Source: RBG-16-66-20 sp035308765 (GTDB taxonomy: Bacteria; Pseudomonadota; Gammaproteobacteria; Burkholderiales; SG8-39). Taken from it: a DNA stretch of 21,816 bases. The stretch spans positions 1 through 21,816 of the forward strand of contig DATGGA010000019.1 in NCBI GenBank assembly GCA_035308765.1, written 5' to 3'. Numbering within the stretch: position 1 is the first letter of the stretch; every line of letters starts with the position of its first letter. Shown piece by piece: positions 1 through 8,197 of this stretch. Made by a program: the position numbers and the translations under genes. The notes beneath the pieces are model-generated. The model saw nothing but the letters and a program-made list of their open reading frames with translations. It did not search any database and had not been told where the DNA came from.

Positions 1-992
1 AGCACCTGCGAGGCGAAGGCCTCGTTGATCTCGATGATGTCCATGTCCTTCAGCGAGCGTCCCGCGCGTTCCAGCGCCTTCGGGATCGCGTAGGCGGGGC
101 CGACGCCCATGATGCGCGGTTCGACCGCCGCCGAAGCAGCCGAGAGAATTCGTGCGATGGGTTTCTTGCCGTTCTTCTCGCCCCATTTTTTACTCGCGAC
201 GACGAGCGCGGCGGCTCCGTCGTTCACCCCTGACGCATTGCCTGCGGTGACCACGCCGCCTTCATATAGGGGCTTGAGTTTTGCAAGCGATTCCATGGTG
301 GAGTCGCGCCGCGGATGCTCGTCCTGCATGACGACAGTGGGGGGCGCATCACGTTTTTTATTCGGAATTTTTATTTCTAAAATCTCCCCTTTATAAAAGC
401 CTTCCGCTTCGGCCTTCGCATATTTCTTCTGCGAGGCGAGCGCGAACTCGTCGGCCTGTTCGCGCGAGACGCCGAACTCCCTGGCCACGTTGTCGCCGGT
501 CTCGGGCATCGCCTGGTCGCCGTACATTTTCTTGAATCGCGGGTTGGTGAACCGGGATCCGATGGTGGTGTCGTACATCTTCACGTCGCGCGAGTAGGGC
601 GAGTCGGATTTCCCCAGCACAAAGGGCGCGCGCGACATGCTTTCCACGCCGCCCGCGATGTAGAGCTCGCCTTCGCCGGTGGTGATGGCGCGCGCCGCGT
701 CGGTCACCGCTTGCAGGCCCGAGGCGCAGAGCCGGTTCACGGTGACCCCCGGCACGCTGGGCGGCAGGCCCGCCATCAGCGTGGCGAAGCGCGCCACGTT
801 GCGGCAATCCTCGCCCGCCTGCGTCACGCAGCCGAGGATCACGTCGCTGATGTCCCCGGGCTTGACGCCGTTGCGCTTGACCACTTCGGCGATGACTTCA
901 CCGGCGAGGTCGTCAGGGCGCACGCCGGCGAGCTTGCCGGCGTGCCGGCCGATGGGGGAACGAATGCCGTCATATATGTATGCATCAAGCAT
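1..992 (-). CDS. Thiolase, beta-ketoadipyl-CoA / acetyl-CoA acyltransferase type (3' end outside window)
   Basis: Thiolase that would cleave a 3-oxoacyl-CoA with CoA to acetyl-CoA and a shortened acyl-CoA. It was read directly on the minus strand from ATG at 992 (protein begins MLDAYIYDGIRSPIGRHAG). About 330 residues are present, and the last roughly 70 residues of a normal thiolase lie beyond the left edge. Visible family features are the nucleophilic cysteine in NRLCASG (Cys89), GGVESMSRAPF, DTTIG and the NEAFA motif at the edge. The DTTIG and NPRFKKMYG region resembles PaaJ/PcaF (3-oxoadipyl-CoA thiolase) more than FadA, but substrate is inference. AGAGGT sits 6 bases before the ATG. It lies 29 bases downstream of the hydroxyacyl-CoA dehydrogenase gene, the next step back in the same pathway, so the two probably form one operon. 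Confidence 0.93.
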   Translation of the reverse strand, partial: MLDAYIYDGIRSPIGRHAGKLAGVRPDDLAGEVIAEVVKRNGVKPGDISDVILGCVTQAGEDCRNVARFATLMAGLPPSVPGVTVNRLCASGLQAVTDAARAITTGEGELYIAGGVESMSRAPFVLGKSDSPYSRDVKMYDTTIGSRFTNPRFKKMYGDQAMPETGDNVAREFGVSREQADEFALASQKKYAKAEAEGFYKGEILEIKIPNKKRDAPPTVVMQDEHPRRDSTMESLAKLKPLYEGGVVTAGNASGVNDGAAALVVASKKWGEKNGKKPIARILSAASAAVEPRIMGVGPAYAIPKALERAGRSLKDMDIIEINEAFASQV

Positions 993-1021
993 TTTTGACC
1001 TCTACTTTCATGATTTTTCTT

Positions 1022-2512
1022 TCAAGAATCTTCTTTAAGCAAAGACACACCCATTTTGGCGCGGCGCACAAGCCAGGGGCTGGGGCGGTAACGGGACTCC
1101 CGGTAGAACGCGTGCATGGCTTCGAGGATGGCGAGGATTTTCCCCGCGCCGACCGCGTCGCCCATGGCGAGCGGGCCGTGCGGATAGCTCAGGCCCAGCA
1201 CCACTGCCGAATCCAGGTCGGCCGGCGAGGCGATGCGCTGCTGCACGATGTCGCAGCCGACATTGACGATGTGCGCGACGACGCGCTGCGCGATGAATCC
1301 GGCGGAATCGCGGATCACCGACACCGGCACGCCGTCGGCAGCGAGCAGCGCGTGCGCGGCGTCGCGCACTTCCGGTTTCGTGACGGGCGTTGCCATCAGC
1401 GTGCGGCGCTTGGCGAAACCGAAGAGCGGGTCGAGAGCGACCGTGCAAGTTGGGTCAAGGCCGAGCTTCAGCGCCGTGGTGGTCGCGTCGTCTCCGAGCG
1501 GAGCCACGATGCAAAGGGAGCCGGGTTTGCTATCGATGTTCGTGAACTTCGATATGAAATCTTTTAATTCAGGAACGCACCAAACGGAACACGAAACCTT
1601 CTTTGGGATTTCTTTCTCCGGAATTTTTTCCGCGGCGCCGTCTTTCCCATACGTGTACCAACCCCTTCCTGTCTTCCTTCCCAGCAACCCGGCGGCGACG
1701 CGCGGGTCCGAGAGGAACGAGGGCTGATACTTGGGTTCGCCGTAATACTGCGCGTGCATGGACTTCATCACGCCGTGCGCGATGTCCAGCCCGACCAGGT
1801 CGAGCAGCGCGAACGGCCCGAGCCTGAAGCCGGCGGCATCCACCAGCACGCGGTCGATGGTCGCGAAATCGGCCACGCCTTCCTGCAGCACGCGCAGGCT
1901 TTCGGGCACGTAGCCGCGGCCGGCGTGGTTGACGATGAAGCCGGGCGTGTCCTTGCAGCGCACCGGCTTGTGGCCGTAGCGCTTCGCGAGCGCGACGAGC
2001 GCATCGCCGACCCAGGGCTCGGTGAGTTCGCCGTCCACCACTTCGACGATTTTCATCACCGGGACCGGGTTGAAGAAATGGTAGCCGGCGACGCGGCCCG
2101 GTTTCGCGCAGGCCGAGGCCATCGCGGTCACCGACAGCGACGAGGTGTTGGAAGCCAGGATGCAGGAATCCGGGACCACCGCTTCCAGCGCCTTGAACAG
2201 GTCCTGTTTCGGCCCGAGCAGCTCGACGATCGCCTCCACCACGACGTGGCAGGGCTTGAGCGCGGCCAGCGAGTCGACGATCTCGATGCGCGCCATGGTC
2301 TGGTCGGCATCCGCCTGGGAGACCCGCGTCTTCTGCACCAGTCCCGCGAGCGTCTTGCCGATGGCGTTCTTCGCCGCCTGCGCCGCCCCAGGCTTGGAAT
2401 CGAACACCAGGGTACGCACGCCGCACTGGGCGAGCACCTGCGCGATGCCGCGGCCCATCGTACCGCTGCCGGCCACTCCGGCAACGAGGTCCGAACGCTG
2501 GATATCGAGCAT
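1022..2512 (-). CDS. 3-hydroxyacyl-CoA dehydrogenase, PaaH-like
   Basis: NAD-dependent oxidation of 3-hydroxyacyl-CoA to 3-oxoacyl-CoA; by family and neighbour perhaps 3-hydroxyadipyl-CoA in phenylacetate degradation. 496 residues, close to the length of PaaH proteins. The N-terminal Rossmann fold has GSGTMG (residues 15-20). The catalytic histidine lies in GYHFFNPVP (His145), with SNTSS just before it and DTPGFIVN beginning the first C-terminal domain, which ends near residue 290 at GRGWYTYG. A linker rich in Lys and Glu leads to a second C-terminal 3HCDH domain (DSAGFIAQR to the end), giving the two-C-domain architecture of this subfamily. The linker DNA (about 1545-1640) is clearly richer in A+T than the rest. 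The ATG at 2512 has no strong Shine-Dalgarno. The gene is divergent from the stress protein gene at 2565 and upstream of the thiolase. Confidence 0.93.
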   Translation of the reverse strand: MLDIQRSDLVAGVAGSGTMGRGIAQVLAQCGVRTLVFDSKPGAAQAAKNAIGKTLAGLVQKTRVSQADADQTMARIEIVDSLAALKPCHVVVEAIVELLGPKQDLFKALEAVVPDSCILASNTSSLSVTAMASACAKPGRVAGYHFFNPVPVMKIVEVVDGELTEPWVGDALVALAKRYGHKPVRCKDTPGFIVNHAGRGYVPESLRVLQEGVADFATIDRVLVDAAGFRLGPFALLDLVGLDIAHGVMKSMHAQYYGEPKYQPSFLSDPRVAAGLLGRKTGRGWYTYGKDGAAEKIPEKEIPKKVSCSVWCVPELKDFISKFTNIDSKPGSLCIVAPLGDDATTTALKLGLDPTCTVALDPLFGFAKRRTLMATPVTKPEVRDAAHALLAADGVPVSVIRDSAGFIAQRVVAHIVNVGCDIVQQRIASPADLDSAVVLGLSYPHGPLAMGDAVGAGKILAILEAMHAFYRESRYRPSPWLVRRAKMGVSLLKEDS

Positions 2513-2532
2513 GGGAGCGTGATTCTAGAGGA

Positions 2533-2538
2533 TATAAT
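2533..2538 (+). promoter_or_regulatory. Consensus -10 box (TATAAT) upstream of universal stress protein gene
   Basis: A perfect TATAAT lies 26 bases before the ATG at 2565, inside the 52-bp divergent gap. No convincing -35 hexamer is seen at the expected distance; that stretch overlaps the start codon of the divergent dehydrogenase. A start of transcription near 2545 would give a leader of about 20 bases with GGGAGG at 2554-2559 as ribosome binding site. Confidence 0.6.
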
Positions 2539-2564
2539 TCCCCGGACCACTGAGGGAGGCGCGC

Positions 2565-3005
2565 ATGAAGTATCGCAAGATCCTTCTCGCATACAACGGC
2601 TCGCACGAGGGCAAGCGGGCCCTGTTCGAAACCGCCGACCTTGCCGGCTTCCTCAACGCCGAAATGCACCTGCTTGCGGTCGCGAGCATGCCGCCCAGCC
2701 TGTTTCTCACAGAGGGCTTCGTCCCCGAGGAACTGCTGGAGGAAGAGAAAAAGCGCACCCGGGCGGTGCTCGACGAAGGGATAAAAAGCCTCACCGACAA
2801 GGGCTTCAAGGCCGCCGGCCACCTCGCGGTCGGCGAGCCGGTGGAGGAAATTTGCCGCGCGGCGAAGGAGGTCGGCGCCGACCTGATCGTGGTCGGCCAC
2901 AACCAGAGCACCTCTTGGGCGGCACGCTGGTGGAAGGGGTCGGTCGGGGCGTCGCTGCTCGACTATTCCCCGTGCAGCATCCTTATTGCACTATCGAAGG
3001 GCTGA
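2565..3005 (+). CDS. Universal stress protein (UspA family)
   Basis: Single-domain Usp of 146 residues, the usual length, cytoplasmic. The N-terminus KILLAYNGSHEGKRAL matches the Usp strand 1 / helix 1 pattern, but has Asn11 where most ATP-binding members have Asp. The C-terminal part (DLIVVGHN, then GSVGASLL near residues 125-132) matches the ATP-binding region. The usual spacing G-x2-G-x9-G(S/T) is only partly kept: Gly111 and Gly125-Ser126 are present, but the middle Gly is Gln114. ATP binding is therefore uncertain. A Shine-Dalgarno GGGAGG lies 5 bases before the ATG. It is flanked by its own promoter and terminator, so it is probably monocistronic. It could serve general stress survival; no partner is indicated by the context. 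Confidence 0.92.
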   Translation: MKYRKILLAYNGSHEGKRALFETADLAGFLNAEMHLLAVASMPPSLFLTEGFVPEELLEEEKKRTRAVLDEGIKSLTDKGFKAAGHLAVGEPVEEICRAAKEVGADLIVVGHNQSTSWAARWWKGSVGASLLDYSPCSILIALSKG

Positions 3006-3034
3006 TTTCCCGCAATATTCGATGAATGCGAAAG

Positions 3035-3057
3035 AGCCCGCGCCAGCGGGCTTTTTT
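3035..3057 (+). terminator. Rho-independent terminator of the stress protein gene
   Basis: A perfect 7-bp stem, AGCCCGC (3035-3041) with GCGGGCT (3046-3052), has a GCCA loop and is followed by six T residues (3052-3057). It begins 29 bases after the Usp stop codon. Confidence 0.93.
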
Positions 3058-3062
3058 GTTTC

Positions 3063-3068
3063 TACAAT
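3063..3068 (+). promoter_or_regulatory. Putative -10 box (TACAAT) of the molybdenum hydroxylase gene
   Basis: TACAAT lies between the terminator and the ATG at 3078, only 9 bases from the start codon. No -35 box and no Shine-Dalgarno are evident. If used, the transcript would be leaderless or nearly so. Confidence 0.4.
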
Positions 3069-3077
3069 CGGCATTCC

Positions 3078-5408
3078 ATGACGACATCTTTCGGCGGTTA
3101 CAAGGGCAGGCTCGAGGACGAACGCATGCTCAAGGGCCGGGGACGCTATGTCTCCGACTGGACTCTCCCGGGCCAGGCCAGCGGCCACTTCCTCAGGTCG
3201 GACCGGCCGCACGCGAAGATCGTGTCGCTAGATGCCTCCGCGGCGCTTGCGATGCCTGGCGTCATTGCCGTGGTGACGGGCAAAGAGCTTGCGGCCGCGG
3301 GCCTGAGGCCGATCCCGGCGGCGGCGCCGTTCAAATGGCGCGACGGCTCCGAGCAGCGGCCGGCATTGCGCCCGTCGCTCGCGCACGAGGTCGTGCGGCA
3401 TGTGGGAGAGCCCGTCGCTCTCGTCGTTGCCGAGACGGCCGCGCAGGCGCAGGACGCCGCCGAAGCGGTCGCCGTCGAATACGAAGAGCTGCCGGCGGTG
3501 ACCACCGCGGCGGAGGCGCTCGCCGAAGGCGCGCCCCGGCTCCACGCGGGCGCGCCCGGGAATCTGGTGCTCGACTTCGAGGGCGGCGATGCGGCGGCGA
3601 CCGCGGCCGCCTTCGTGAAGGCGGCGAAGATCGTGAAGCTGCGCGCCTACCATTCGCGCGTGGTCGGCAACCCCATGGAGCCGCGCGCGGCCATGGGGTC
3701 CTACGATGCCGCGAAGGACATGTACTTCCTGCACGGCACCACGCAAGGCGTCGGCCCGATGCGCGGGCAGCTCTCGGCGGTGCTCGGCGTGGCGCCGGAA
3801 AAAGTGCGCGTCGTGGCCGAGGAAGTCGGTGGCGGCTTCGGCGTGCGCTTCAACGCCTACCCGGAATACGGCGCGCTGCTGTACGCGGCGAAGAAGCTCG
3901 GCCGTCCGGTGAAGTGGATCGGCACGAGGTCGGAAGTGTTCCTCGGCGACGAGCAGGCGCGGGACATCGTGCACTCGGGCGAAATGGCGCTGGATGCCGA
4001 CGGCCGCATTCTCGGCATGCGCTTCGATTACCTCTCCAACCTCGGCGCCTACGTCGTTTTCACCGGCACCGTCGTCAACACCATCGGCCTGGTCAACGTG
4101 AACTGCGGCGTCTACGACGTGCAGGCAGTGCATGTGCGCGGTCGGCTCGTGCTCACCAATACCATTCCGACCGCCGCATACCGGGGCGCCGGCAGGCCGG
4201 TGGCTTCCTACGCGCTGGAGCGGCTGATCGACCAGGCGGCGCACGAGGTCGGCATGGATCCCGCGGAATTCCGCCGCCGCAACATGATCCCGAAGGCGAA
4301 GATGCCGTACAAGCTTGTCGGCGGCTTCGAATACGATTGCGGCGATTTCGAAGGAGTCATGAACAAGGCTCTCGAACTTTCGGACTGGTCCGGTTTTCCC
4401 GTCAGGGAAAAACAGTCGAAAGCAAAAGGCCGCCTGCGCGGGCGCGGCATCGCCACGTACATCGAGATGACCGCGCCGGGCGGCTTCGCGCCCTACGACC
4501 AGGCGCACATCACCTGGGAAGAAGACGGCGGCGTCACGCTGCGCACCGCGTCGCACAACCACGGCCAGAGCCACGAGACCACCTTCGCGCAGATCGTTTC
4601 GGGCGCGCTCGGCATCCCGATGGAGAAGATCCGCCTGCGCACGGCAGAGCCGGGCTTCGACCTGACCGCGAATCCCACCGGCGGCTCGCGCACGCTGCAC
4701 GGCCTGGGCAGCGCGATGTTCTTCGCCTCGCAGGAGATCGTGAAGAACGGCATGAAGCTGTCGGCCGAAGCGCTGGAGAGCGCCGAGGCCGATATCGAGT
4801 TTGTTACGGGCGATTACAGGATCAAGGGAACGGATAGAAGCATCAGCATTTCGGCCCTGGCGAAAAAATTCCCGGGCAAGCTGGATCTAGACTTCAAGGA
4901 GCGTCCCAAAGTCCCGGGAACGTTTCCCAACGGCTGCCACATCGCCGAGGTGGAGATCGATCCTGAGACGGGCGAGACGGAGATCGTTTCCTACGTCGCC
5001 TGCGATGACGTCGGCAACATCATCAACCATCAGGTCGTAGAAGGCCAGATGCAGGGCGGCGTGACCCAGGGCGCAGGCCATATCTTTGCCGAGCAGACGG
5101 TCTACGACGCTTCCGGGCAGCTTCTGACCGGAAGCTTCATGGACTACGCGATGCCGCGGGCGGGCCTGGTGGGCGGCCTGACGGTGACCGACTTCGCCGT
5201 GCCGACCGCGACCAATCCGCTGGGCGCCAAGGGCGTCGGCGAGGGCGGCGTCACCGGTTCCATGCCCTGCCTGATGAACGCGGTGATGGATGCCCTGCGC
5301 CAGGCCGGCGTGAAACGCTTCGACATGCCCGCCTCGCAGGAACGCGTCTGGGCTGCGCTGCGGGCGGCGAAAAACGGTAAACCGGAAGCGCTCGCCATCC
5401 CGGGATGA
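3078..5408 (+). CDS. Xanthine dehydrogenase / aldehyde oxidase family molybdopterin-binding (large) subunit, CoxL-like
   Basis: Large catalytic subunit of a molybdenum hydroxylase, 776 residues, normal for stand-alone large subunits. Residues 1-130 form the Ald_Xan_dh_C-type N-terminal domain, and the rest the two molybdenum-cofactor domains. Motifs seen are GGGFG (251-255), AYRGAGRP (367-374), HNHGQSHETT, GSRTLHG and the base-catalyst glutamate in GAKGVGEGG (Glu722). True CO dehydrogenases carry a cysteine in AYRCSFR at the 367-374 site; here it is AYRGAGRP, so this is not a CO dehydrogenase and the substrate is unknown (aldehyde or N-heterocycle are options). No FAD (CoxM) or 2Fe-2S (CoxS) subunit is adjacent, although most such enzymes need both. 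The stop codon overlaps the ATG of the next gene by 4 bases (ATGA), so translation of the protease is probably coupled. The MoxR/VWA genes further on recall the CoxD/CoxE maturation proteins. Confidence 0.92.
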   Translation: MTTSFGGYKGRLEDERMLKGRGRYVSDWTLPGQASGHFLRSDRPHAKIVSLDASAALAMPGVIAVVTGKELAAAGLRPIPAAAPFKWRDGSEQRPALRPSLAHEVVRHVGEPVALVVAETAAQAQDAAEAVAVEYEELPAVTTAAEALAEGAPRLHAGAPGNLVLDFEGGDAAATAAAFVKAAKIVKLRAYHSRVVGNPMEPRAAMGSYDAAKDMYFLHGTTQGVGPMRGQLSAVLGVAPEKVRVVAEEVGGGFGVRFNAYPEYGALLYAAKKLGRPVKWIGTRSEVFLGDEQARDIVHSGEMALDADGRILGMRFDYLSNLGAYVVFTGTVVNTIGLVNVNCGVYDVQAVHVRGRLVLTNTIPTAAYRGAGRPVASYALERLIDQAAHEVGMDPAEFRRRNMIPKAKMPYKLVGGFEYDCGDFEGVMNKALELSDWSGFPVREKQSKAKGRLRGRGIATYIEMTAPGGFAPYDQAHITWEEDGGVTLRTASHNHGQSHETTFAQIVSGALGIPMEKIRLRTAEPGFDLTANPTGGSRTLHGLGSAMFFASQEIVKNGMKLSAEALESAEADIEFVTGDYRIKGTDRSISISALAKKFPGKLDLDFKERPKVPGTFPNGCHIAEVEIDPETGETEIVSYVACDDVGNIINHQVVEGQMQGGVTQGAGHIFAEQTVYDASGQLLTGSFMDYAMPRAGLVGGLTVTDFAVPTATNPLGAKGVGEGGVTGSMPCLMNAVMDALRQAGVKRFDMPASQERVWAALRAAKNGKPEALAIPG

Positions 5409-6280
5409 AACGCGTTTCTCTATACAGTAGTTCGCGTGCGAAGGCGCCGGGCGAGATTCCGGTTCCAAAGAAGAAGAAAGCCGAATTCAGAGAAGCATTT
5501 CGTAAATACCGTGTTCCGCTGCTGGCTGCGGCTCCAGGACTGATTGCCCTGCTTTTTGTTCTTGCCCAATGGGCTTTGGCGCCGGCGCTGCAACAACTCA
5601 CCCAGGAAGACATCGACGCGGCAGTGGCGAATTCGCTCGACAACGCGGTGCTGCCGTCGCCGGCGACCAAGGCCTACGAGGCGGTGCGCGGTTCGGTGGT
5701 CCGTGTGCGGTCTTTTGTTGACGGCCCGGACGGCGATGAATTCGTCGCCAACACCGGCACCGGCGTGGTGATCCTCGATTCCGGCGTCATCCTGACCAAT
5801 ATCCACGTCGTCGCCGGCGCCGCCCGCATCGGCGTCACGTTTTACGAAGGCCTGGAGTCGGACGCCTTCGTGACCGGCACGCGGCCGGAGGACGACCTCG
5901 CGGTGCTGCAGGCGAAGACCTTGCCGGACGACCTGCAGGCGGCCACGCTGCAATCCACCAGCGGCCTGTCTCCCGGCGACCATGTGACCGCCGTGGGATT
6001 TCCCTTCGGCATCGGCCCTTCGGTCTCGTCGGGCGTGGTGTCCGGCCTTGGACGGGAGTTCAAGTCGCCCGAAGGCAAGCGCCTGCTGACCAACCTGATC
6101 CAGTTCGACGCCGCGGTGAATCCCGGCAATTCGGGCGGGCCGCTGGTGAACGCCTCGGGCGAAGTGGTCGGCATCGTCACGGGTATCCTCAATCCGACCG
6201 AGCAGCGCGTATTCGTCGGCATCGGCTTCGCGGTGCCGATAGAGAACGCGGCCATGGCCGTGGGCGTGCCGCCGTTCTAG
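5405..6280 (+). CDS. Membrane-anchored trypsin-like serine protease (S1C, HtrA/Deg-like, no PDZ)
   Basis: Predicted periplasmic protease of 291 residues tethered by one N-terminal helix. The order is a basic cytoplasmic segment (PKKKK at 21-25), a hydrophobic helix at about 37-58, then the protease domain. The catalytic triad is visible: His134 in TNIHVV, Asp164 in EDDLAVL and Ser243 in GNSGGPL. The protein stops shortly after the protease domain (FAVPIENA), so it lacks the PDZ domains of DegP/DegS and may depend on other partners for activation. The start chosen is the ATG overlapping the stop of the upstream gene (ATGA). A TATACA sequence just inside the gene near 5421 leaves open an internal promoter. 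The next gene, MoxR, begins 13 bases later. Confidence 0.9.
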   Translation: MKRVSLYSSSRAKAPGEIPVPKKKKAEFREAFRKYRVPLLAAAPGLIALLFVLAQWALAPALQQLTQEDIDAAVANSLDNAVLPSPATKAYEAVRGSVVRVRSFVDGPDGDEFVANTGTGVVILDSGVILTNIHVVAGAARIGVTFYEGLESDAFVTGTRPEDDLAVLQAKTLPDDLQAATLQSTSGLSPGDHVTAVGFPFGIGPSVSSGVVSGLGREFKSPEGKRLLTNLIQFDAAVNPGNSGGPLVNASGEVVGIVTGILNPTEQRVFVGIGFAVPIENAAMAVGVPPF

Positions 6281-6293
6281 CAAGGAGCAGGCG

Positions 6294-7268
6294 ATGGAAA
6301 AAATCCTCTACGAGGTGAAGAAAATCGTCGTCGGCCAGGACCACTTCCTGGAGCGCGTCATGGTGGCGATGCTGGCGCAGGGGCACCTGCTGGTCGAGGG
6401 CGTGCCCGGCCTCGCCAAGACGTTGACCGTGAAAACGCTGGCGCGCACCATGCGCGGCAGCTTCCGCCGCATCCAGTTCACGCCGGATCTCGTGCCCGCC
6501 GACCTGGTGGGGACGCGCATCTACAGCCAGAAGACCGGGGAGTTCTCGACTTCGCTCGGGCCCGTGTTCTGCAACCTGCTGCTGGCCGACGAAATCAACC
6601 GCGCGCCGGCCAAGGTGCAGAGCGCGCTGCTCGAAGTCATGCAGGAACGTCAAGTCACCATTGCCGGCGAGACGCACAGGGTCCCCGAACCCTTTCTCGT
6701 CATGGCGACGCAGAACCCGATCGAAACCGAGGGCACCTACCCGCTGCCCGAAGCGCAGGTGGACCGCTTCATGATGAAAGTACTGGTCGGCTACCCGACT
6801 GAAGAAGAGGAATTCGTCATCGTGGAGCGCGTCACGGGAGCGGAGAGCGCGGTGGCGGCGGTCAGCAGCACCGATGAACTCGCGGCGCTGCAGCGCGAGT
6901 GCCGCAGCGTGTACGTGGACCCCTCGCTCATCAAGTACGCGGTCAAGCTGGCCGCGGCGACGCGCGATCCCGCGCGGCACGGCCTGCCGGACCTGGCGAA
7001 GTTCCTCTCCTTCGGCGTCAGTCCGCGCGGGCCGATCCACCTCATCGAGGGCGCTCGCGCGCTCGCCTATCTGCGCGGCCGCACTTACGTGCTGCCGCAG
7101 GACGTGGTTGATCTCGTTCCGGATGTTTTCCGCCACCGCCTGGTGCTGACCTACGAAGCGCTGGCCGAGGCGATCACGGCGGATGCGCTGATCCATCGCT
7201 TCCTGCGCAATATTCCGGCCCCGGAAAAGCCGCTGGAAAGCCATGTCCAGGTCGCCGCAAAATCCTGA
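6294..7268 (+). CDS. MoxR family AAA+ ATPase
   Basis: AAA+ ATPase of 324 residues with chaperone-like roles in assembling enzyme or membrane complexes in this family. Walker A is GVPGLAKT (36-43), Walker B LLLADE (95-100), sensor 1 lies in MATQNPIE (about 137-144), and the family signature PLPEAQVDRF follows (150-159). The C-terminal lid domain contains SFGVSPRGP. AAGGAG at 6282-6287 is a good ribosome binding site 6 bases before the ATG. The end of the gene overlaps the start of the DUF58 gene by 26 bases, which indicates coupled expression. MoxR with DUF58 and VWA is a known conserved triplet (as in the Bat aerotolerance loci); the client protein is not known, and the molybdenum hydroxylase upstream is a possible client by context only. 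Confidence 0.95.
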   Translation: MEKILYEVKKIVVGQDHFLERVMVAMLAQGHLLVEGVPGLAKTLTVKTLARTMRGSFRRIQFTPDLVPADLVGTRIYSQKTGEFSTSLGPVFCNLLLADEINRAPAKVQSALLEVMQERQVTIAGETHRVPEPFLVMATQNPIETEGTYPLPEAQVDRFMMKVLVGYPTEEEEFVIVERVTGAESAVAAVSSTDELAALQRECRSVYVDPSLIKYAVKLAAATRDPARHGLPDLAKFLSFGVSPRGPIHLIEGARALAYLRGRTYVLPQDVVDLVPDVFRHRLVLTYEALAEAITADALIHRFLRNIPAPEKPLESHVQVAAKS

Positions 7269-8196
7269 GCAGATCCTGCGCCGCCTGGAGTGGACGGTGA
7301 TCCGCCGCCTGGACGGGATGCTGCACGGCGACTACCGGACCCTGTTCCGCGGCACCGGGCTCGATCTCGCCGATCTGCGCGAGTACCAGTACCACGACGA
7401 CGTGCGCCACATCGACTGGAATGTCACCGCGCGCCTGCAGACGCCGTACGTGCGCGAGTACCACGAGGACCGCGAGATCACCGCGTGGTTCCTGCTGGAC
7501 CTCAGCCCGTCGGTGGATTTCGGCTCTGAGACCAAGAAGCGCTCCATCTCCACCGAGTTCGTCACGTTGCTCGCGCGGCTGCTGACGCGGCAGGGCAACC
7601 GGGTCGGCGCGATGTTCTACGGCGACAAGGTGGACACCGTGATCCCGGCGCGCGGCGGCAGGCGCCACGTGCTGGGCGTGCTGCACAAACTGCTGCAGCG
7701 CCCTGAGCTGCAGCGCTCCGGGGAAACCGACCTGCGGGAGTTCCTGCGCAACGCGTACCAGGCGATGCGGCGGCGCTCGATCGTGTTCATCGTGTCGGAT
7801 TTCTTCAGCAAGCCGGGCTGGGCCGAACCGTTGTCGATGCTTGCGCAGCGCCACGAAGTGGTGGCGGTGCGGCTCTACGATCCGCTGGAGCGCGAGCTGC
7901 CCGACATGGGAATGCTGGTGATGCAGGACTCGGAAACCGGCGAACAGCTGTTCGTGGACACGCACGACAGGACTTTCCGCAGGCGCTTCGCCTCGGTCGC
8001 GGAGCGGCGCGAGCGCGAACTGCGCAACGCGCTCGGCCGCGCCGGCGTCGATTGCCTGGAGCTCGCCACCGACGGCGACCTGGTGGACGCGTTGATGCGC
8101 TTCGCGGACCTGCGCAAGCGCCGCAGCCGGCTGTCGGGGAGCGCTTCGCCTGGCGCCGGCAGCGGTTTTCCCAAGCATCTGGAGAAGGTGGCATAA
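7243..8196 (+). CDS. DUF58 domain-containing protein
   Basis: 317-residue protein of the DUF58 family, which has a von Willebrand A-like fold and is regularly paired with MoxR. The DUF58 hallmark is seen at residues 46-64, REYQYHDDVRHIDWNVTAR. The following strand DLSPSVDF (86-93) keeps a DxSxS metal-site pattern, and FIVSDFF (about 184-190) matches a later core strand. No signal peptide or membrane helix is seen, so the protein is probably cytoplasmic. The ATG lies inside the MoxR gene with a weak GGAAAG upstream, so initiation probably depends on coupling. It ends one base before the GTG of the VWA gene. The biochemical role is not established for this subfamily. Confidence 0.93.
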   Translation: MSRSPQNPEQILRRLEWTVIRRLDGMLHGDYRTLFRGTGLDLADLREYQYHDDVRHIDWNVTARLQTPYVREYHEDREITAWFLLDLSPSVDFGSETKKRSISTEFVTLLARLLTRQGNRVGAMFYGDKVDTVIPARGGRRHVLGVLHKLLQRPELQRSGETDLREFLRNAYQAMRRRSIVFIVSDFFSKPGWAEPLSMLAQRHEVVAVRLYDPLERELPDMGMLVMQDSETGEQLFVDTHDRTFRRRFASVAERRERELRNALGRAGVDCLELATDGDLVDALMRFADLRKRRSRLSGSASPGAGSGFPKHLEKVA

Positions 8197-8197
8197 C

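Noticed and set aside
1569..2900. 443-codon minus-strand frame across the hydroxyacyl-CoA dehydrogenase and stress protein genes
   Set aside because: It overlaps two well-supported genes in another frame or strand and is Arg-rich without motifs.
3026..4837. 603-codon plus-strand frame over the molybdenum hydroxylase
   Set aside because: Alternate-frame shadow; the real frame has GGGFG, AYRGAGRP and the catalytic Glu.
3078..5408. Call of aerobic carbon-monoxide dehydrogenase (coxL)
   Set aside because: The active-site loop is AYRGAGRP and lacks the cysteine of AYRCSFR, and coxM/coxS are absent.
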